Below, piece after piece: positions 34,814 through 43,100 of a stretch of DNA of 64,000 bases (the first letter of the stretch is position 1; the number at the start of each line of letters is the position of its first letter). Source of the DNA: Sphingobium boeckii (GTDB taxonomy: Bacteria; Pseudomonadota; Alphaproteobacteria; Sphingomonadales; Sphingomonadaceae). The stretch lies in assembly GCF_014199215.1 (NCBI RefSeq), contig NZ_JACIJC010000003.1, positions 434,001 to 498,000 of the forward strand. The letters run 5' to 3'. Both the position numbers and the translations under genes were made by a program. The notes under the pieces were generated by a model. That model was not told the DNA's origin. It saw only the letters and a program-made list of their open reading frames with translations, and did no database searches.

Positions 34814-35563
34814 ATGACCTATTGCGTGGGAATGCTGGTCGAGACGGGCCTTGTGATGATCGCCGACACGCGCACGAACGCGGGTGTCGATAACATATCC
34901 ACTTACCGTAAGCTCCACATGTTGCGCGATGATGACGATGCGATCGTGGTGGCCATGACCGCGGGCAATCTTTCGGTCACGCAAACCGCGATGGCATTGT
35001 TGCGCGAAGGTCTGCCTGCCATCGAAGAAGGCGGCCAGGTCCGCCGACCGGAACAGATGCCCACCCTGTTCCGCATCGCCCAACTCGTCGGCGAAGCCGT
35101 GCATCGTGCCCGCAGCGATCTGGAATCCGCGCTACAGGGATCGACGATCAACACCGGCGTCTCGATCCTGCTGGGGGGCCGCGTGGGCGACGAGCCGCTG
35201 CGGCTCTACATGGTTTATAGTCAGGGCAATTTCATCGAATGCCAGCCCGAAGCGCCCTTCCTGCAGATCGGTGAAACCAAATATGGCAAACCGATCCTGG
35301 ATCGCGCGCTGAATTACACCACCCCTTTGGGCGAAGCGGTGAAGGTGGGGCTGATCTCCTTCGACAGTACGATCCGTTCCAACCTTGCCGTCGGCCGCCC
35401 GCTGGACCTGATCGCCATCCCGGCGGATCGCACCAAGCCGATCGTGCGGCGACATATCGATTGGGACGATCGCTATTTCAACGATCTTTCGGTGCGCTGG
35501 GGGATGTTGCTCAACGAAGCCCGCGCAACGATCCCCGATCCGCCGTTCATGCCGGCAGATTGA
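34814..35563 (+). CDS. Proteasome-like peptidase Anbu
   Basis: A 249-residue Ntn-hydrolase of the bacterial ancestral-beta-subunit (Anbu) family, related to HslV and proteasome beta subunits. After removal of Met the chain starts TYCVGMLVETGLVMIADTRT, so Thr1 would be the nucleophile, with D17 and K32 (in STYRKLH) at the positions of the proteasomal active-site Asp and Lys. Known Anbu proteins form helical or ring-like assemblies, and their natural substrates are unknown. It starts ten bases after the transglutaminase stop and ends the four-gene set. The hairpin at 35576 probably ends the transcript. Confidence 0.94.
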   Translation: MTYCVGMLVETGLVMIADTRTNAGVDNISTYRKLHMLRDDDDAIVVAMTAGNLSVTQTAMALLREGLPAIEEGGQVRRPEQMPTLFRIAQLVGEAVHRARSDLESALQGSTINTGVSILLGGRVGDEPLRLYMVYSQGNFIECQPEAPFLQIGETKYGKPILDRALNYTTPLGEAVKVGLISFDSTIRSNLAVGRPLDLIAIPADRTKPIVRRHIDWDDRYFNDLSVRWGMLLNEARATIPDPPFMPAD

Positions 35564-35575
35564 TTTAAGGAAAGA

Positions 35576-35621
35576 GCCACCCCCAGCCGCTCCCGGAAGG
35601 CCGGGAGGGGCTGGGGGTGGG
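35576..35621. repeat. Family E palindrome after Anbu gene, copy E2
   Basis: Outer arms GCCACCCCCAGCC and GGCTGGGGGTGGGC enclose an inner hairpin, CTCCCGG/CCGGGAG. It begins 13 bases after the Anbu stop and is likely a transcript end or stabilising hairpin. Confidence 0.8.
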
Positions 35622-35629
35622 CACTTCTT

Positions 35630-35654
35630 TCGTTCAGGCTCAGCCCGAACGGGC
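35630..35654. repeat. Fragment of family B repeat
   Basis: CGTTCAGGCTCAGCCCGAACGG resembles the two ends of a family B repeat fused together with the middle lost. It forms a short hairpin about 23 bases before the nuclease start codon. Confidence 0.6.
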
Positions 35655-35676
35655 GTTTCCGAAAGCGACTTCACCG

Positions 35677-36213
35677 ATGCGCCGCCTCCGCAGCACAATC
35701 TATCTCCTCATCCTGTTCGCGCTGCTCATCGCTTATGCCTGGATCGAGCGCATCGGGATCGGCACCCAGGAAATCCGTGCGGCCAATGGCGAACGGGTGG
35801 ACGTGCGCGATGGCGATACATTGTTGATCGGCGCGACGAAATTCCGCGTCTACGGCATCGACGCGCCTGAACTTCACCAGAATTGCACGGACGCGACCGG
35901 CCGATCATGGCCGTGCGGCGTGGCGGCGACCGATCGGCTGAAGGCGCTGATGGCCGCCCCCGGTGCCGGCTGCACGCCCCGCGCCCGCGATCGCTTCGCC
36001 CGCGAAATCGCCACCTGCCGCACCGATGCGGTGCCGGATATCGGCAGGGTGATGGTCAGCGAAGGCCTGGCGGTTGCGTTCGGCGTCGGTGAAGAGAGCG
36101 ATTATCTTGGCGAAGAGGCCGCTGCTGAAGCGGCGAAGCGCGGCCTATGGCAAGGCCATTTCGAGCGCCCCCGCGCCTGGCGCGACGCGCATCCGCGAGG
36201 GGAAGGAAATTAG
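35677..36213 (+). CDS. Thermonuclease family protein (SNase fold)
   Basis: A 178-residue protein with an N-terminal membrane anchor or uncleaved signal (STIYLLILFALLIAYAWI) and a staphylococcal-nuclease OB-fold. Typical segments are VRDGDTLLIGATKFRVYGIDAPE and RARDRFAREIATCR. C-terminal GEESDYLGEEAAAEAAKRGLWQG matches the family end. The catalytic Arg/Glu set looks shifted, so nuclease activity is plausible but not certain. The ATG at 35677 is chosen because it begins at the hydrophobic anchor; the frame upstream runs through a repeat fragment. Confidence 0.88.
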   Translation: MRRLRSTIYLLILFALLIAYAWIERIGIGTQEIRAANGERVDVRDGDTLLIGATKFRVYGIDAPELHQNCTDATGRSWPCGVAATDRLKALMAAPGAGCTPRARDRFAREIATCRTDAVPDIGRVMVSEGLAVAFGVGEESDYLGEEAAAEAAKRGLWQGHFERPRAWRDAHPRGEGN

Positions 36214-36274
36214 AGCCAAGATCCGACTAGGCGACGGCTTGTTAAAATATGTGCCGAAATTAGACGCAATTACA

Positions 36275-36305
36275 ACCGAATCGGTGCGAACCACTTAAAT
36301 AAGTG
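36275..36305. promoter_or_regulatory. Two small palindromes upstream of the PEP-CTERM gene
   Basis: ACCGA-A-TCGGT (36275-36285) and CACTTA-AA-TAAGTG (36292-36305) lie seven bases apart in an A/T-rich stretch about 90 bases before the start codon. They are candidate regulator sites. Confidence 0.4.
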
Positions 36306-36390
36306 TTAAACCCGGACAATCGTTCTTCGAGTCGCCAAAAAGGCGATCGATCAGGAACAGCCCCGAGGGTAGCGTTAAGGGAGACATGAC

Positions 36391-36996
36391 ATGAAAACTT
36401 TTGTAAAATTGCTTTTGGCAACCGCAGCCATTGCTGCTCAGCCTGCCCAAGCGGCTGTCACGGTTGGGGGATTCACCCTGGATACAACTGTCTTCGGCGC
36501 GCAAACGGGTGTGCATTCGACTGGAACGCAAGATCCGAACGACACGCTGACCGGCTTTGTTAACAAGGATGGTTCGGGCGTCACCTTCAGCACGACAACC
36601 GGCAACCTGAGCATTACAGGCGGTGGCGAAGCGACAATCAATGGCGATCCGAAAATCGAGAATCTGAACGTTGCTTTTCAAAAATCTTGGGACAGCGTCA
36701 CATTCAATTTCGCCGGGACCGGCAGCGTATTTAGTTTGTTGGTCAACGGCACCGCACTGTTTTCAGGCGCAGATTGCTGCACAATCGAAACGAGCGGCCA
36801 ATATACCGTGACCGGAGCGGGCATCAATAATCTTGCCTTTACCTTCAGCCCCGGCATCAGCGATGCAAAGCAGTTTCGGGTTAAAGGCGTGAGCGCCGTG
36901 CCAGAACCCGCCACCTGGGGCATGATGCTCATCGGTTTCGGAGCCGTGGGCAGCGCGATGCGCCGCCGTCGCGTGATGAAGCCGTCTTTCATCTGA
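36391..36996 (+). CDS. PEP-CTERM sorted exported protein
   Basis: A 201-residue protein with a signal peptide (MKTFVKLLLATAAIAAQPAQA), a beta-rich Gly/Thr/Asn mature domain, and a C-terminal sorting signal: VPEPATWGMMLIGFGAVGSA, then RRRR. This is the PEPxxWA-type tripartite signal cleaved by an exosortase, so the product is exported and probably linked to exopolysaccharide or the cell surface. Composition (more A/T, more Thr and Asn) differs from the neighbours, which is common for such proteins. GGGAGA precedes the ATG. No exosortase gene is in the window. Confidence 0.9.
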   Translation: MKTFVKLLLATAAIAAQPAQAAVTVGGFTLDTTVFGAQTGVHSTGTQDPNDTLTGFVNKDGSGVTFSTTTGNLSITGGGEATINGDPKIENLNVAFQKSWDSVTFNFAGTGSVFSLLVNGTALFSGADCCTIETSGQYTVTGAGINNLAFTFSPGISDAKQFRVKGVSAVPEPATWGMMLIGFGAVGSAMRRRRVMKPSFI

Positions 36997-37022
36997 ATGT
37001 AATTCTGGAGAATTAGGATGCG

Positions 37023-37053
37023 AGATGCCGTCGGCTTATGGCTGGCGGCATCT
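37023..37053 (+). terminator. Hairpin after the PEP-CTERM gene
   Basis: AGATGCCGTCGGC pairs with GCTGGCGGCATCT around TTATG; the two mismatches would form G-U pairs in RNA. A U-rich tail is weak (TCTTATATT). It also lies 35 bases beyond the end of the convergent bpt gene. Confidence 0.55.
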
Positions 37054-37087
37054 TATATTCGAGGCCGGTTTGAGGCCATCATTCTCC

Positions 37088-37870
37088 CTACCCCGCCACA
37101 GTCTCCCGCGGCGGCACCACCTTGCCCCCCCCCGCAAAGGGATCGAACCCGGCCCAGCCCGAGGGCGTAAGCTTTTCGATCGGACGGAAATTCGCTTTAT
37201 ACGCCATGCGCTGCGATCCATCGATCCAATAGCCCAGATAGACATAGGGCAGCCCGCCAGCCGCCGCGCGGCTGATGTGATCGAGAATAATGTAGGTGCC
37301 GAGACCAGGCCGCGCTTCATTCTGCGGATCGAAGAAACTGTAGATCATCGAGAGGCCGTCGGCCTGCTGATCGGTGAGGCACGCGCCCACCAATTTTCCG
37401 GGGCGACCATCGACGGACGGCTCGCGATATTCGATCACCGAGGTGTTAACCGGGCTCTGCTCGACCATATCGGCATAATCCAGCTCGTCCATTTCCGCCA
37501 TGCCGCCGCCGGGGTGCCGCGCGCCGAGATAGCTGCGCAGCAGCGCGAATTGCTCTTCGGTCGACCAGGGCTTGCAGGCGGAGACTTCGAGATCCGCATT
37601 GCGCCGCATCAACTTGCGCTGGCTCGCACTGGGAACGAATTTGTCTGCCACCACGCGCACCGATACGCAGGCCTGGCAATCCGCACAGCTCGGCCGATAA
37701 GCGACGCCCTGGCTGCGGCGAAAGCCGATGCGGCCGAGCGCATCGTTCAGCTCCGCCGCGTGGACGCCGTTCAGCTCCGTGAACACCTTGCGTTCCATCC
37801 GGCCCGGTAGATAGGGGCATGGGCTGGGGCTGGTGACGAAAAATCGTGGGAAGCGGAATGGTGCGCTCAC
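37088..37870 (-). CDS. bpt: Aspartate/glutamate leucyltransferase (Bpt)
   Basis: A 260-residue leucyl-tRNA-protein transferase of the ATE1-like type found in proteobacteria. N-terminal conserved cysteines are in SPCPYLPG and the [13 protein letters not shown] cluster; the C-terminal catalytic region includes [23 protein letters not shown] and [17 protein letters not shown]. Bpt adds leucine to proteins with N-terminal Asp or Glu, marking them for ClpS-ClpAP degradation. The start is a GTG at 37870. It is monocistronic. Confidence 0.94.
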   Translation of the reverse strand: MSAPFRFPRFFVTSPSPCPYLPGRMERKVFTELNGVHAAELNDALGRIGFRRSQGVAYRPSCADCQACVSVRVVADKFVPSASQRKLMRRNADLEVSACKPWSTEEQFALLRSYLGARHPGGGMAEMDELDYADMVEQSPVNTSVIEYREPSVDGRPGKLVGACLTDQQADGLSMIYSFFDPQNEARPGLGTYIILDHISRAAAGGLPYVYLGYWIDGSQRMAYKANFRPIEKLTPSGWAGFDPFAGGGKVVPPRETVAG

Positions 37871-37972
37871 CGGGTTTTGCCCCTTCGTTAAAACTGTCTT
37901 ACCGCTGTGTCTGAAATATGCAGGCGGGGCGCAACAATGAAAAGAGCGTTTACCATGTATAAAGGGTTAAGA

Positions 37973-38001
37973 CTGATTCACGGCGGGACACACTGAATCA
38001 G
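37973..38001. promoter_or_regulatory. Inverted repeat with GANTC in both arms
   Basis: CTGATTCA and TGAATCAG are perfect 8-base arms 13 bases apart in the intergenic stretch 37871-38118, between divergent genes. Each arm contains a GANTC site (37975 and 37995). The rest of the stretch shows only an A/T-rich promoter-like part near 38085 and a 19-codon frame at 37937 with no support. Confidence 0.45.
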
Positions 38002-38118
38002 ATCGGGACTGAACCGCAAAAAAAGTCGTCGCGCCGCCCATTTTCAGGGGAACGGATTGGTGGGCAGAGCCCCGAAGGAATGTTATAGTTTTGTTAAACA
38101 TGATGGGAGGGCATTGGC

Positions 38119-38928
38119 ATGGCGGGAGGGTTTGAAGAGCAGGAAGCACGCGGCACCGCGCTTGTGCCCGTATCGCTGCCCGAGAATCACCTGGCGCATC
38201 GGCACCAAGCCGGATGGGCCAGAAGCGCGATTCGCCGGCTTGGCCTGCCCGCCGATACCGCCATCGAATATCGATACACGCGCATCGAGGAACGATGGGA
38301 AATCGTGCTGCGCCCCGATGGCTCCCCCGCCTCCGCGCTGGTCGCCCGGCGCGAAGACAGCACCACCAGCAATGAGCATTGGCGTTACCTCGCCCAGCGC
38401 AGGCTTCCGCAGGTGCGCAAACGCCGCCGTCTCGCGATCGGCCTGATCGCCGCGGCCACCGCCTCGCTCGCCACCGCTACATTCGCATGGACCACGTCGC
38501 CTGGGCGCGTCGGATCACGCGGCCTGCTGGTCGTGCCGCTGGAGCAGCCTGCCCCCGCCACTCATAAGCGCGCATCGGCATCGCGCATCGCCAAGCCCGC
38601 CAAGGCCAGCGTCGCAATGGCAGTCACGCCCGCCTCCGACACGCTTGCCCCGGCGCCCGCGGGTGCCTTTGCGCTGCCGATCGACATGCGCGCCGCAGTG
38701 CAGGCCGCATTGGTCCGCGCGTTCAGTTCAGGCGAAACGGAAAGCTGGAGCGAAGGCGCGCTGGAGGGCTTCGCCGTGGTCGGCCCGGTCGATTCCGACG
38801 CCGGCGGCAATTGCCGCAACACCGTGGTCCTCGCCCGCGGCGACGGCGCGAACCGCACCTTCAGCCACCGCCGCTGCCTGATGGTCGATGGACGGCTGGT
38901 GGTGCGGGATGAGGCCGGGGTGGAGTAA
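38119..38928 (+). CDS. Single-pass membrane protein of unknown function
   Basis: A 269-residue protein. A cytoplasmic N-terminal part (about 100 residues, with PVSLPENHLAHRHQAGWARSAIRRLG) precedes a run of basic residues (RKRRR) and a membrane helix (LAIGLIAAATASLATATFAW). The remainder is an Ala/Pro/Lys-rich linker and a small C-terminal domain with two cysteines (GGNCRNTVVLARGD and HRRCLMV) that may pair in the periplasm. The topology resembles surface or secretion-linked proteins, but no family is recognised. GGGAGGG precedes the ATG. Confidence 0.75.
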   Translation: MAGGFEEQEARGTALVPVSLPENHLAHRHQAGWARSAIRRLGLPADTAIEYRYTRIEERWEIVLRPDGSPASALVARREDSTTSNEHWRYLAQRRLPQVRKRRRLAIGLIAAATASLATATFAWTTSPGRVGSRGLLVVPLEQPAPATHKRASASRIAKPAKASVAMAVTPASDTLAPAPAGAFALPIDMRAAVQAALVRAFSSGETESWSEGALEGFAVVGPVDSDAGGNCRNTVVLARGDGANRTFSHRRCLMVDGRLVVRDEAGVE

Positions 38929-38941
38929 ACCCTAACTAAAA

Positions 38942-39015
38942 CCGTTTGTCCCGAGCGCAGTCGAGGGACGTGGCGCCAAGACCCAACGTCCCTCGACTGC
39001 GCTCGGGACAAACGG
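38942..39015. repeat. Family A palindromic repeat, copy A3
   Basis: CCGTTTGTCCCGAGCGCAGT and ACTGCGCTCGGGACAAACGG are exact complements at the outer arms. It sits between the convergent membrane-protein gene and ilvA. Confidence 0.92.
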
Positions 39016-39033
39016 CCTTGGGGTTGCCTCACC

Positions 39034-40284
39034 TCAAGCCAGTTCCACCAAACTCACTTCATAGCCGCCTTCGCGCAGGCCTTCCATCAGCCGATCGAGA
39101 TGCGCGCCATCACGGGTTTCGCATTCGATATCGGTGATCAGCCCCTTGGCGGGGAGCGATGTGAACACGCGCTGATGATAGATTTCGATGATGTTCACCT
39201 GCTGCTCGTGAAAGATGCGCGCCACATGGAACAGCGCACCCGGCCGATCCTGCAGCCGCACGCGCACCCGCGCCAGCCGGCCCGAGCGCGCCAGATCGCG
39301 CAACAGCACGTTCGCCAGAAGACGCGTATCGATATTGCCGCCGCACAATACGATGCCCACGGTCTTGCCGCGGAACCGCTCGGGATAGGCCAGCAGGGCG
39401 GCCAGGCCAGCAGCGCCGGCCCCTTCCACCACAGTCTTCTCGATCTGGAGCAACAGGCTCACGGCCTCTTCCAGGCCGCGTTCGCCCACCAGCACGATAT
39501 CATCGACCAGCGCCTTCACGAACTGGCGCGTCAGATCGCCCGGCTGCTTCACCGCAATGCCTTCGGCCAGCGTATCGCCGGTGCAGGGCAGGTCCACGCC
39601 CTTGATGATGTTGTACATGCCCGGATACAGTTCGGCCTGGATGCCGATCAGTTCAACATCGGGCTTGAGCGCCTTGGCCACCGTTCCCATGCCGGAGATC
39701 AGTCCGCCGCCGCCGATTGGGATCGCCAGCGTATCGATATCGGGCGCATCCTCCAGCATTTCGAGCGCGACCGTGCCCTGCCCGGCGATGATATCCGCCT
39801 GATCGAACGGATGCACGAAGGTCAGCCCGCGCTCCACTTCCAACTGGCGCGCATGGGCATAAGCGGCATCGAACGTCTCGCCGAACATCACGACCGTCGC
39901 GCCATGGCCTTCGGTCTGCATCACCTTTACGGTGGGCGTCGGCTCCGGCATCACGATCGTCACGGGGATCCCCAGACGCGCGCCATGATAGGCCAGCCCT
40001 TGCGCATGATTGCCCGCGGATGCCGCGATCACGCCCTTGGCACGCGCCTCTGCGCTCATGAGCAGCAAGGTGTTGAGCGCGCCACGTTCCTTGTAAGCCG
40101 CCGTAAACTGCAGATTTTCGAACTTCAGATACACTTTCGCGCCAGTCAGCTTCGAAAGCGTCTGGCTGACCAGAGTGGGCGTGCGCACAATCGAATCGCC
40201 GATCCGCGCCGCCGCCGCACGGACGTCGTCCAGCGTAACGGGAAGTGAAAGGGCGGGTTCGGAGAGGATTGTTTCGCTTGCCAT
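39034..40284 (-). CDS. ilvA: Threonine ammonia-lyase
   Basis: A 416-residue PLP enzyme that deaminates threonine to 2-oxobutyrate, the entry to isoleucine synthesis. The PLP lysine is in FTAAYKERGALNTLL, the phosphate-binding glycine loop is IPIGGGGLISGM, and a C-terminal ACT domain (RVRVRLQDRPGALFHVARIFHEQ) suggests feedback control. The size and single ACT domain fit the TdcB/IlvA short type common in alphaproteobacteria, which can be biosynthetic or catabolic. It diverges from the dehydrogenase gene. Confidence 0.93.
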   Translation of the reverse strand: MASETILSEPALSLPVTLDDVRAAAARIGDSIVRTPTLVSQTLSKLTGAKVYLKFENLQFTAAYKERGALNTLLLMSAEARAKGVIAASAGNHAQGLAYHGARLGIPVTIVMPEPTPTVKVMQTEGHGATVVMFGETFDAAYAHARQLEVERGLTFVHPFDQADIIAGQGTVALEMLEDAPDIDTLAIPIGGGGLISGMGTVAKALKPDVELIGIQAELYPGMYNIIKGVDLPCTGDTLAEGIAVKQPGDLTRQFVKALVDDIVLVGERGLEEAVSLLLQIEKTVVEGAGAAGLAALLAYPERFRGKTVGIVLCGGNIDTRLLANVLLRDLARSGRLARVRVRLQDRPGALFHVARIFHEQQVNIIEIYHQRVFTSLPAKGLITDIECETRDGAHLDRLMEGLREGGYEVSLVELA

Positions 40285-40340
40285 GATGTGCGCGCCCTAG
40301 CCTATCTGGCGTCTGCGGGAAACATTGCTTATGCGGGGGT

Positions 40341-41207
40341 ATGGCAAGAATAGCATTTATCGGCACCGGCGTGATGGGCGGGCCTATGGCGCGGCATCTG
40401 CGCGCGGCTGGGCACGATCTCATCGTATACAATCGCACATTGGCCAAAGCCGAAAGCTGGGCCGCCGCACATGGCGGCACGGTCGCCCCCGATCCCGCCA
40501 GCGCGGCGAAGGATGTGGATGCGGTGATCTCCTGCGTCGGCAATGATGATGATCTGGCGGCGATCACGCTCGGCCGCGATGGCGCATTTCACACGATGAA
40601 GAAGGGCGCGGTGTTCATCGACCACACCACGGTTTCCGCCAAGATCGCCCGGCAGCTCGGCGTGGAAGGCAAGAGCCTGGGCCTGCTCGTGGTTGATGGT
40701 CCCGTCACCGGCGGGCAGGCCGGTGCCGAAAATGGCACGCTGGCGATCATGTGCGGCGGATCCGAAAAGGCGATGGCGGCGGCCACGCCATTGATGGAGG
40801 CCTATTCCTCGCGCATCGTCCATGTCGGTCCATGTGGCGCGGGGCAGACCACCAAGATGGTCAACCAGATCACCTTTTCGGGCATCATCCAGAGCCTGTC
40901 CGAAGGGATGCGCTTTGCGCAGGCCGCGGGCCTCGATCTGGACAAGGTGTTCGAAGCGATCTCCGGCGGCGCGGCCTCGAGCTGGCAGATGACCAATCGC
41001 TGGAAGACGATGGAGCAGGACAGTTTCGATTTCGGCTTCGCGGTGGACTGGATGCGCAAGGATCTGGGTCTGGCGCTGGAAGAAGCCCGCGCGAACGGGG
41101 CCGTGCTGCCCGTGGCGGCGCTGGTCGACCAATTCTACGCCGATGTGCAGGCGATGGGCGGCAGCCGCCAGGATACGAGCGCGCTGATCCGGAGATTGCC
41201 GAAGTGA
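40341..41207 (+). CDS. 3-hydroxyisobutyrate dehydrogenase-family reductase
   Basis: A 288-residue beta-hydroxyacid dehydrogenase. The N-terminal NAD(P) motif is FIGTGVMGGPMARHL, substrate-binding DGPVTGGQAGAENGTL is typical, and the catalytic lysine is in GAGQTTKMVNQI. The family includes 3-hydroxyisobutyrate, tartronate-semialdehyde and 6-phosphogluconate-like enzymes; the substrate cannot be fixed here. Its stop overlaps the possible GTG start of the amidohydrolase frame. Confidence 0.9.
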   Translation: MARIAFIGTGVMGGPMARHLRAAGHDLIVYNRTLAKAESWAAAHGGTVAPDPASAAKDVDAVISCVGNDDDLAAITLGRDGAFHTMKKGAVFIDHTTVSAKIARQLGVEGKSLGLLVVDGPVTGGQAGAENGTLAIMCGGSEKAMAAATPLMEAYSSRIVHVGPCGAGQTTKMVNQITFSGIIQSLSEGMRFAQAAGLDLDKVFEAISGGAASSWQMTNRWKTMEQDSFDFGFAVDWMRKDLGLALEEARANGAVLPVAALVDQFYADVQAMGGSRQDTSALIRRLPK

Positions 41208-42952
41208 GATTGGCGCGTTTTAGGCCCGTTTGTCCCGAGCATAGTCGAGGGAGGTTGGGACCGTCCCCACGTCCCTCGACTGCGCTCGGGACAAACGGGT
41301 CCTTCGGCTTCTTCCTCAAAGCCTTCACCATCCTCGCCCTCTTGCTCCCCACCCCCGCGCTCGCAGACGGCCTGATCGACAACATCAACGGCGTCACGCT
41401 GGACAAGGATGGCAAGATCGTCCGTTTCAGCGCCATACAGATCACTTCGGATGGCAAGGTCTCCAAGCTGCTCGATCGCAAGGACAAGCGTCCCGAGCGC
41501 CCCGATTTCAAGGTGGACGGCAAAGGGCAGACCCTGATGTCCGGCATGATCGATTCGCATGGCCATGTGATGGCGGTCGGCTTTCAGGCACTGGTGCTCG
41601 ATCTCAGCCCCGCGAAATCGCTGGCCGAGGCGCAGAAGATGATCGCGGACTATGCCGCAGCCAATCCCAATCGGAGCTGGATCCTCGGGGGCGGCTGGAA
41701 TCAGGAATCCTGGGGGCTGGGCCGTTTCCCCACCGCCGCCGATATCGATGCGGTGGTGAAGGATCGTCCGGTGTGGATGATCAGGGTGGATGGCCATGCG
41801 GGCTGGGCCAATGGCAAGGCGATGGCGCTGGCAGGCGTGAACGCCAAAACCGTTTCACCGATGGGCGGCCGGATCGAAAAGACGGGCCTCCTGCCCAATG
41901 GCGTGTTCGTCGATGCCGCGGCAGAGCTGGTGCAGAAGATGGTGCCAGAACCGCAACCGCGCGAACGCGATCTGGCGCTGGCCAAGGCGCAGCAGATTTT
42001 GCTCTCCAACGGGGTCACTGCCGTGGCCGACATGGGCACCACGCTCGATGACTGGCAGGCCTTCCGCCGCGCAGGGGACAATGACGCGCTGAAATTGCGC
42101 ATCTTCGCTTATGCCGCGGGCGTCGACAACATGGTCAAGATCGCCGGCCCCGGCCCCACGCCCTGGCTCTATGACGACAAATTGCGGATGGGCGGCGTGA
42201 AGCTGCTCTCCGATGGCGCGCTGGGTTCACGCGGTGCCTGGCTGAAACAGCCCTATGCCGATGCGCCCAGGGAACGCGGCATCGGGATGCTGTCGGATTC
42301 ACAGCTCAGCAATCTGATGAGCCGCGCGGCGCTCGACGGGTTTCAGGTCGCGGTCCATGCGATCGGCGATCAGGCCAATCTGCAATTACTCAATTCGATC
42401 GACGAGTTGAGCGGCACCTATAAGGGCGATCGCCGCTGGCGCGTTGAACATGCGCAGATCGTGGATCCCAAGGATCTGCCGCGTTTTGGCGAGCACGGCA
42501 CGATCGCATCGATGCAGCCGGTACACCAGACATCGGATCGGACCATGGCCGAGGCCCGGCTGGGGCCGGCGCGCTTGGCCGGTGCCTATGCCTGGCAATC
42601 CATGCTGAAGGCCGGCGCGAAGCTGGCGTTCGGATCGGATGCACCGGTGGAGAGCGCCGATCCCTTCGCCGGCATTGCCACCGCCTTCACGCGCGAGGAT
42701 GCCAGCGGCCAGCCGTTTGGCGGCTGGATGCCGCAGGAACGCGTCAGCCGCGAACAGGCGCTGGCGGGCTTCACGATCTGGGGCGCTTATGCGGCCTTTG
42801 CCGAAGACCGGATCGGCAGCCTGATGCCGGGGATGCGCGCAGACTTCATCCTGATCGACACCGATCCGCTGATGGCCACCCCTTCGGAAATCCGTGCGAT
42901 CAAGGTGAAGGAAACCTGGGTGGGCGGCCGCCCGGTGTTCGTGCGGAAGTAA
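41204..42952 (+). CDS. Exported amidohydrolase family protein (YtcJ type), unusual 5' end
   Basis: The core (about 540 residues) is a metal-dependent amidohydrolase of the YtcJ/amidohydrolase-3 type. It has MIDSHGHVMAVG with the first metal histidines, ILGGGWNQESWG, VAVHAIGDQAN, KLAFGSDAPVESADPF with the catalytic aspartate, and a C-terminal GSLMPGMRADFILID. A hydrophobic signal-like segment (FLKAFTILALLLPTPALADG) precedes the core, but no start codon stands at its normal place. The frame can begin only at GTG 41204 (sharing GTGA with the upstream stop), TTG 41210 or TTG 41255, the last of which lies inside repeat A4. The product would then carry a translated piece of the repeat before the signal segment. 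Either the gene was altered by the repeat or initiation is unusual. Confidence 0.82.
   Translation: MRLARFRPVCPEHSRGRLGPSPRPSTALGTNGSFGFFLKAFTILALLLPTPALADGLIDNINGVTLDKDGKIVRFSAIQITSDGKVSKLLDRKDKRPERPDFKVDGKGQTLMSGMIDSHGHVMAVGFQALVLDLSPAKSLAEAQKMIADYAAANPNRSWILGGGWNQESWGLGRFPTAADIDAVVKDRPVWMIRVDGHAGWANGKAMALAGVNAKTVSPMGGRIEKTGLLPNGVFVDAAAELVQKMVPEPQPRERDLALAKAQQILLSNGVTAVADMGTTLDDWQAFRRAGDNDALKLRIFAYAAGVDNMVKIAGPGPTPWLYDDKLRMGGVKLLSDGALGSRGAWLKQPYADAPRERGIGMLSDSQLSNLMSRAALDGFQVAVHAIGDQANLQLLNSIDELSGTYKGDRRWRVEHAQIVDPKDLPRFGEHGTIASMQPVHQTSDRTMAEARLGPARLAGAYAWQSMLKAGAKLAFGSDAPVESADPFAGIATAFTREDASGQPFGGWMPQERVSREQALAGFTIWGAYAAFAEDRIGSLMPGMRADFILIDTDPLMATPSEIRAIKVKETWVGGRPVFVRK
41225..41299. repeat. 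Family A palindromic repeat, copy A4, inside a reading frame
   Basis: CCCGTTTGTCCCGAGCATAG on the left and CTGCGCTCGGGACAAACGGG on the right. Unlike the other copies it lies at the 5' end of a gene and is open in the amidohydrolase frame. Confidence 0.9.
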
Positions 42953-42958
42953 AAAATT

Positions 42959-43061
42959 CCGTTCGGGCTGAGCCTGTCGAAGCCCTGCTTTGCCGCCTCC
43001 CCTCCCGGCCTTTCGGGAGGGGAGCAAAAAGAAAAGGCTTCGACAGGCTCAGCCCGAACGG
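42959..43061. repeat. Family B palindromic repeat B1 with nested hairpin
   Basis: The outer arms are CCGTTCGGGCTGAGCCTGTC and GACAGGCTCAGCCCGAACGG. The centre contains a separate C/G hairpin (CTCCCGG/TCGGGAG type) like family E, as if one element had inserted into another. A further GCTCAGCCCGAACGG fragment lies at 43073-43087. It is located between the convergent amidohydrolase and redoxin genes. Confidence 0.88.
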
Positions 43062-43100
43062 CTTGGAAGATCGCTCAGCCCGAACGGTGCTCGGACCTTG

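Noticed and set aside
37937..37996. Possible 19-codon leader peptide ([19 protein letters not shown])
   Set aside because: No ribosome-binding site, no regulatory codon run and no terminator pair; it overlaps the inverted repeat by chance.
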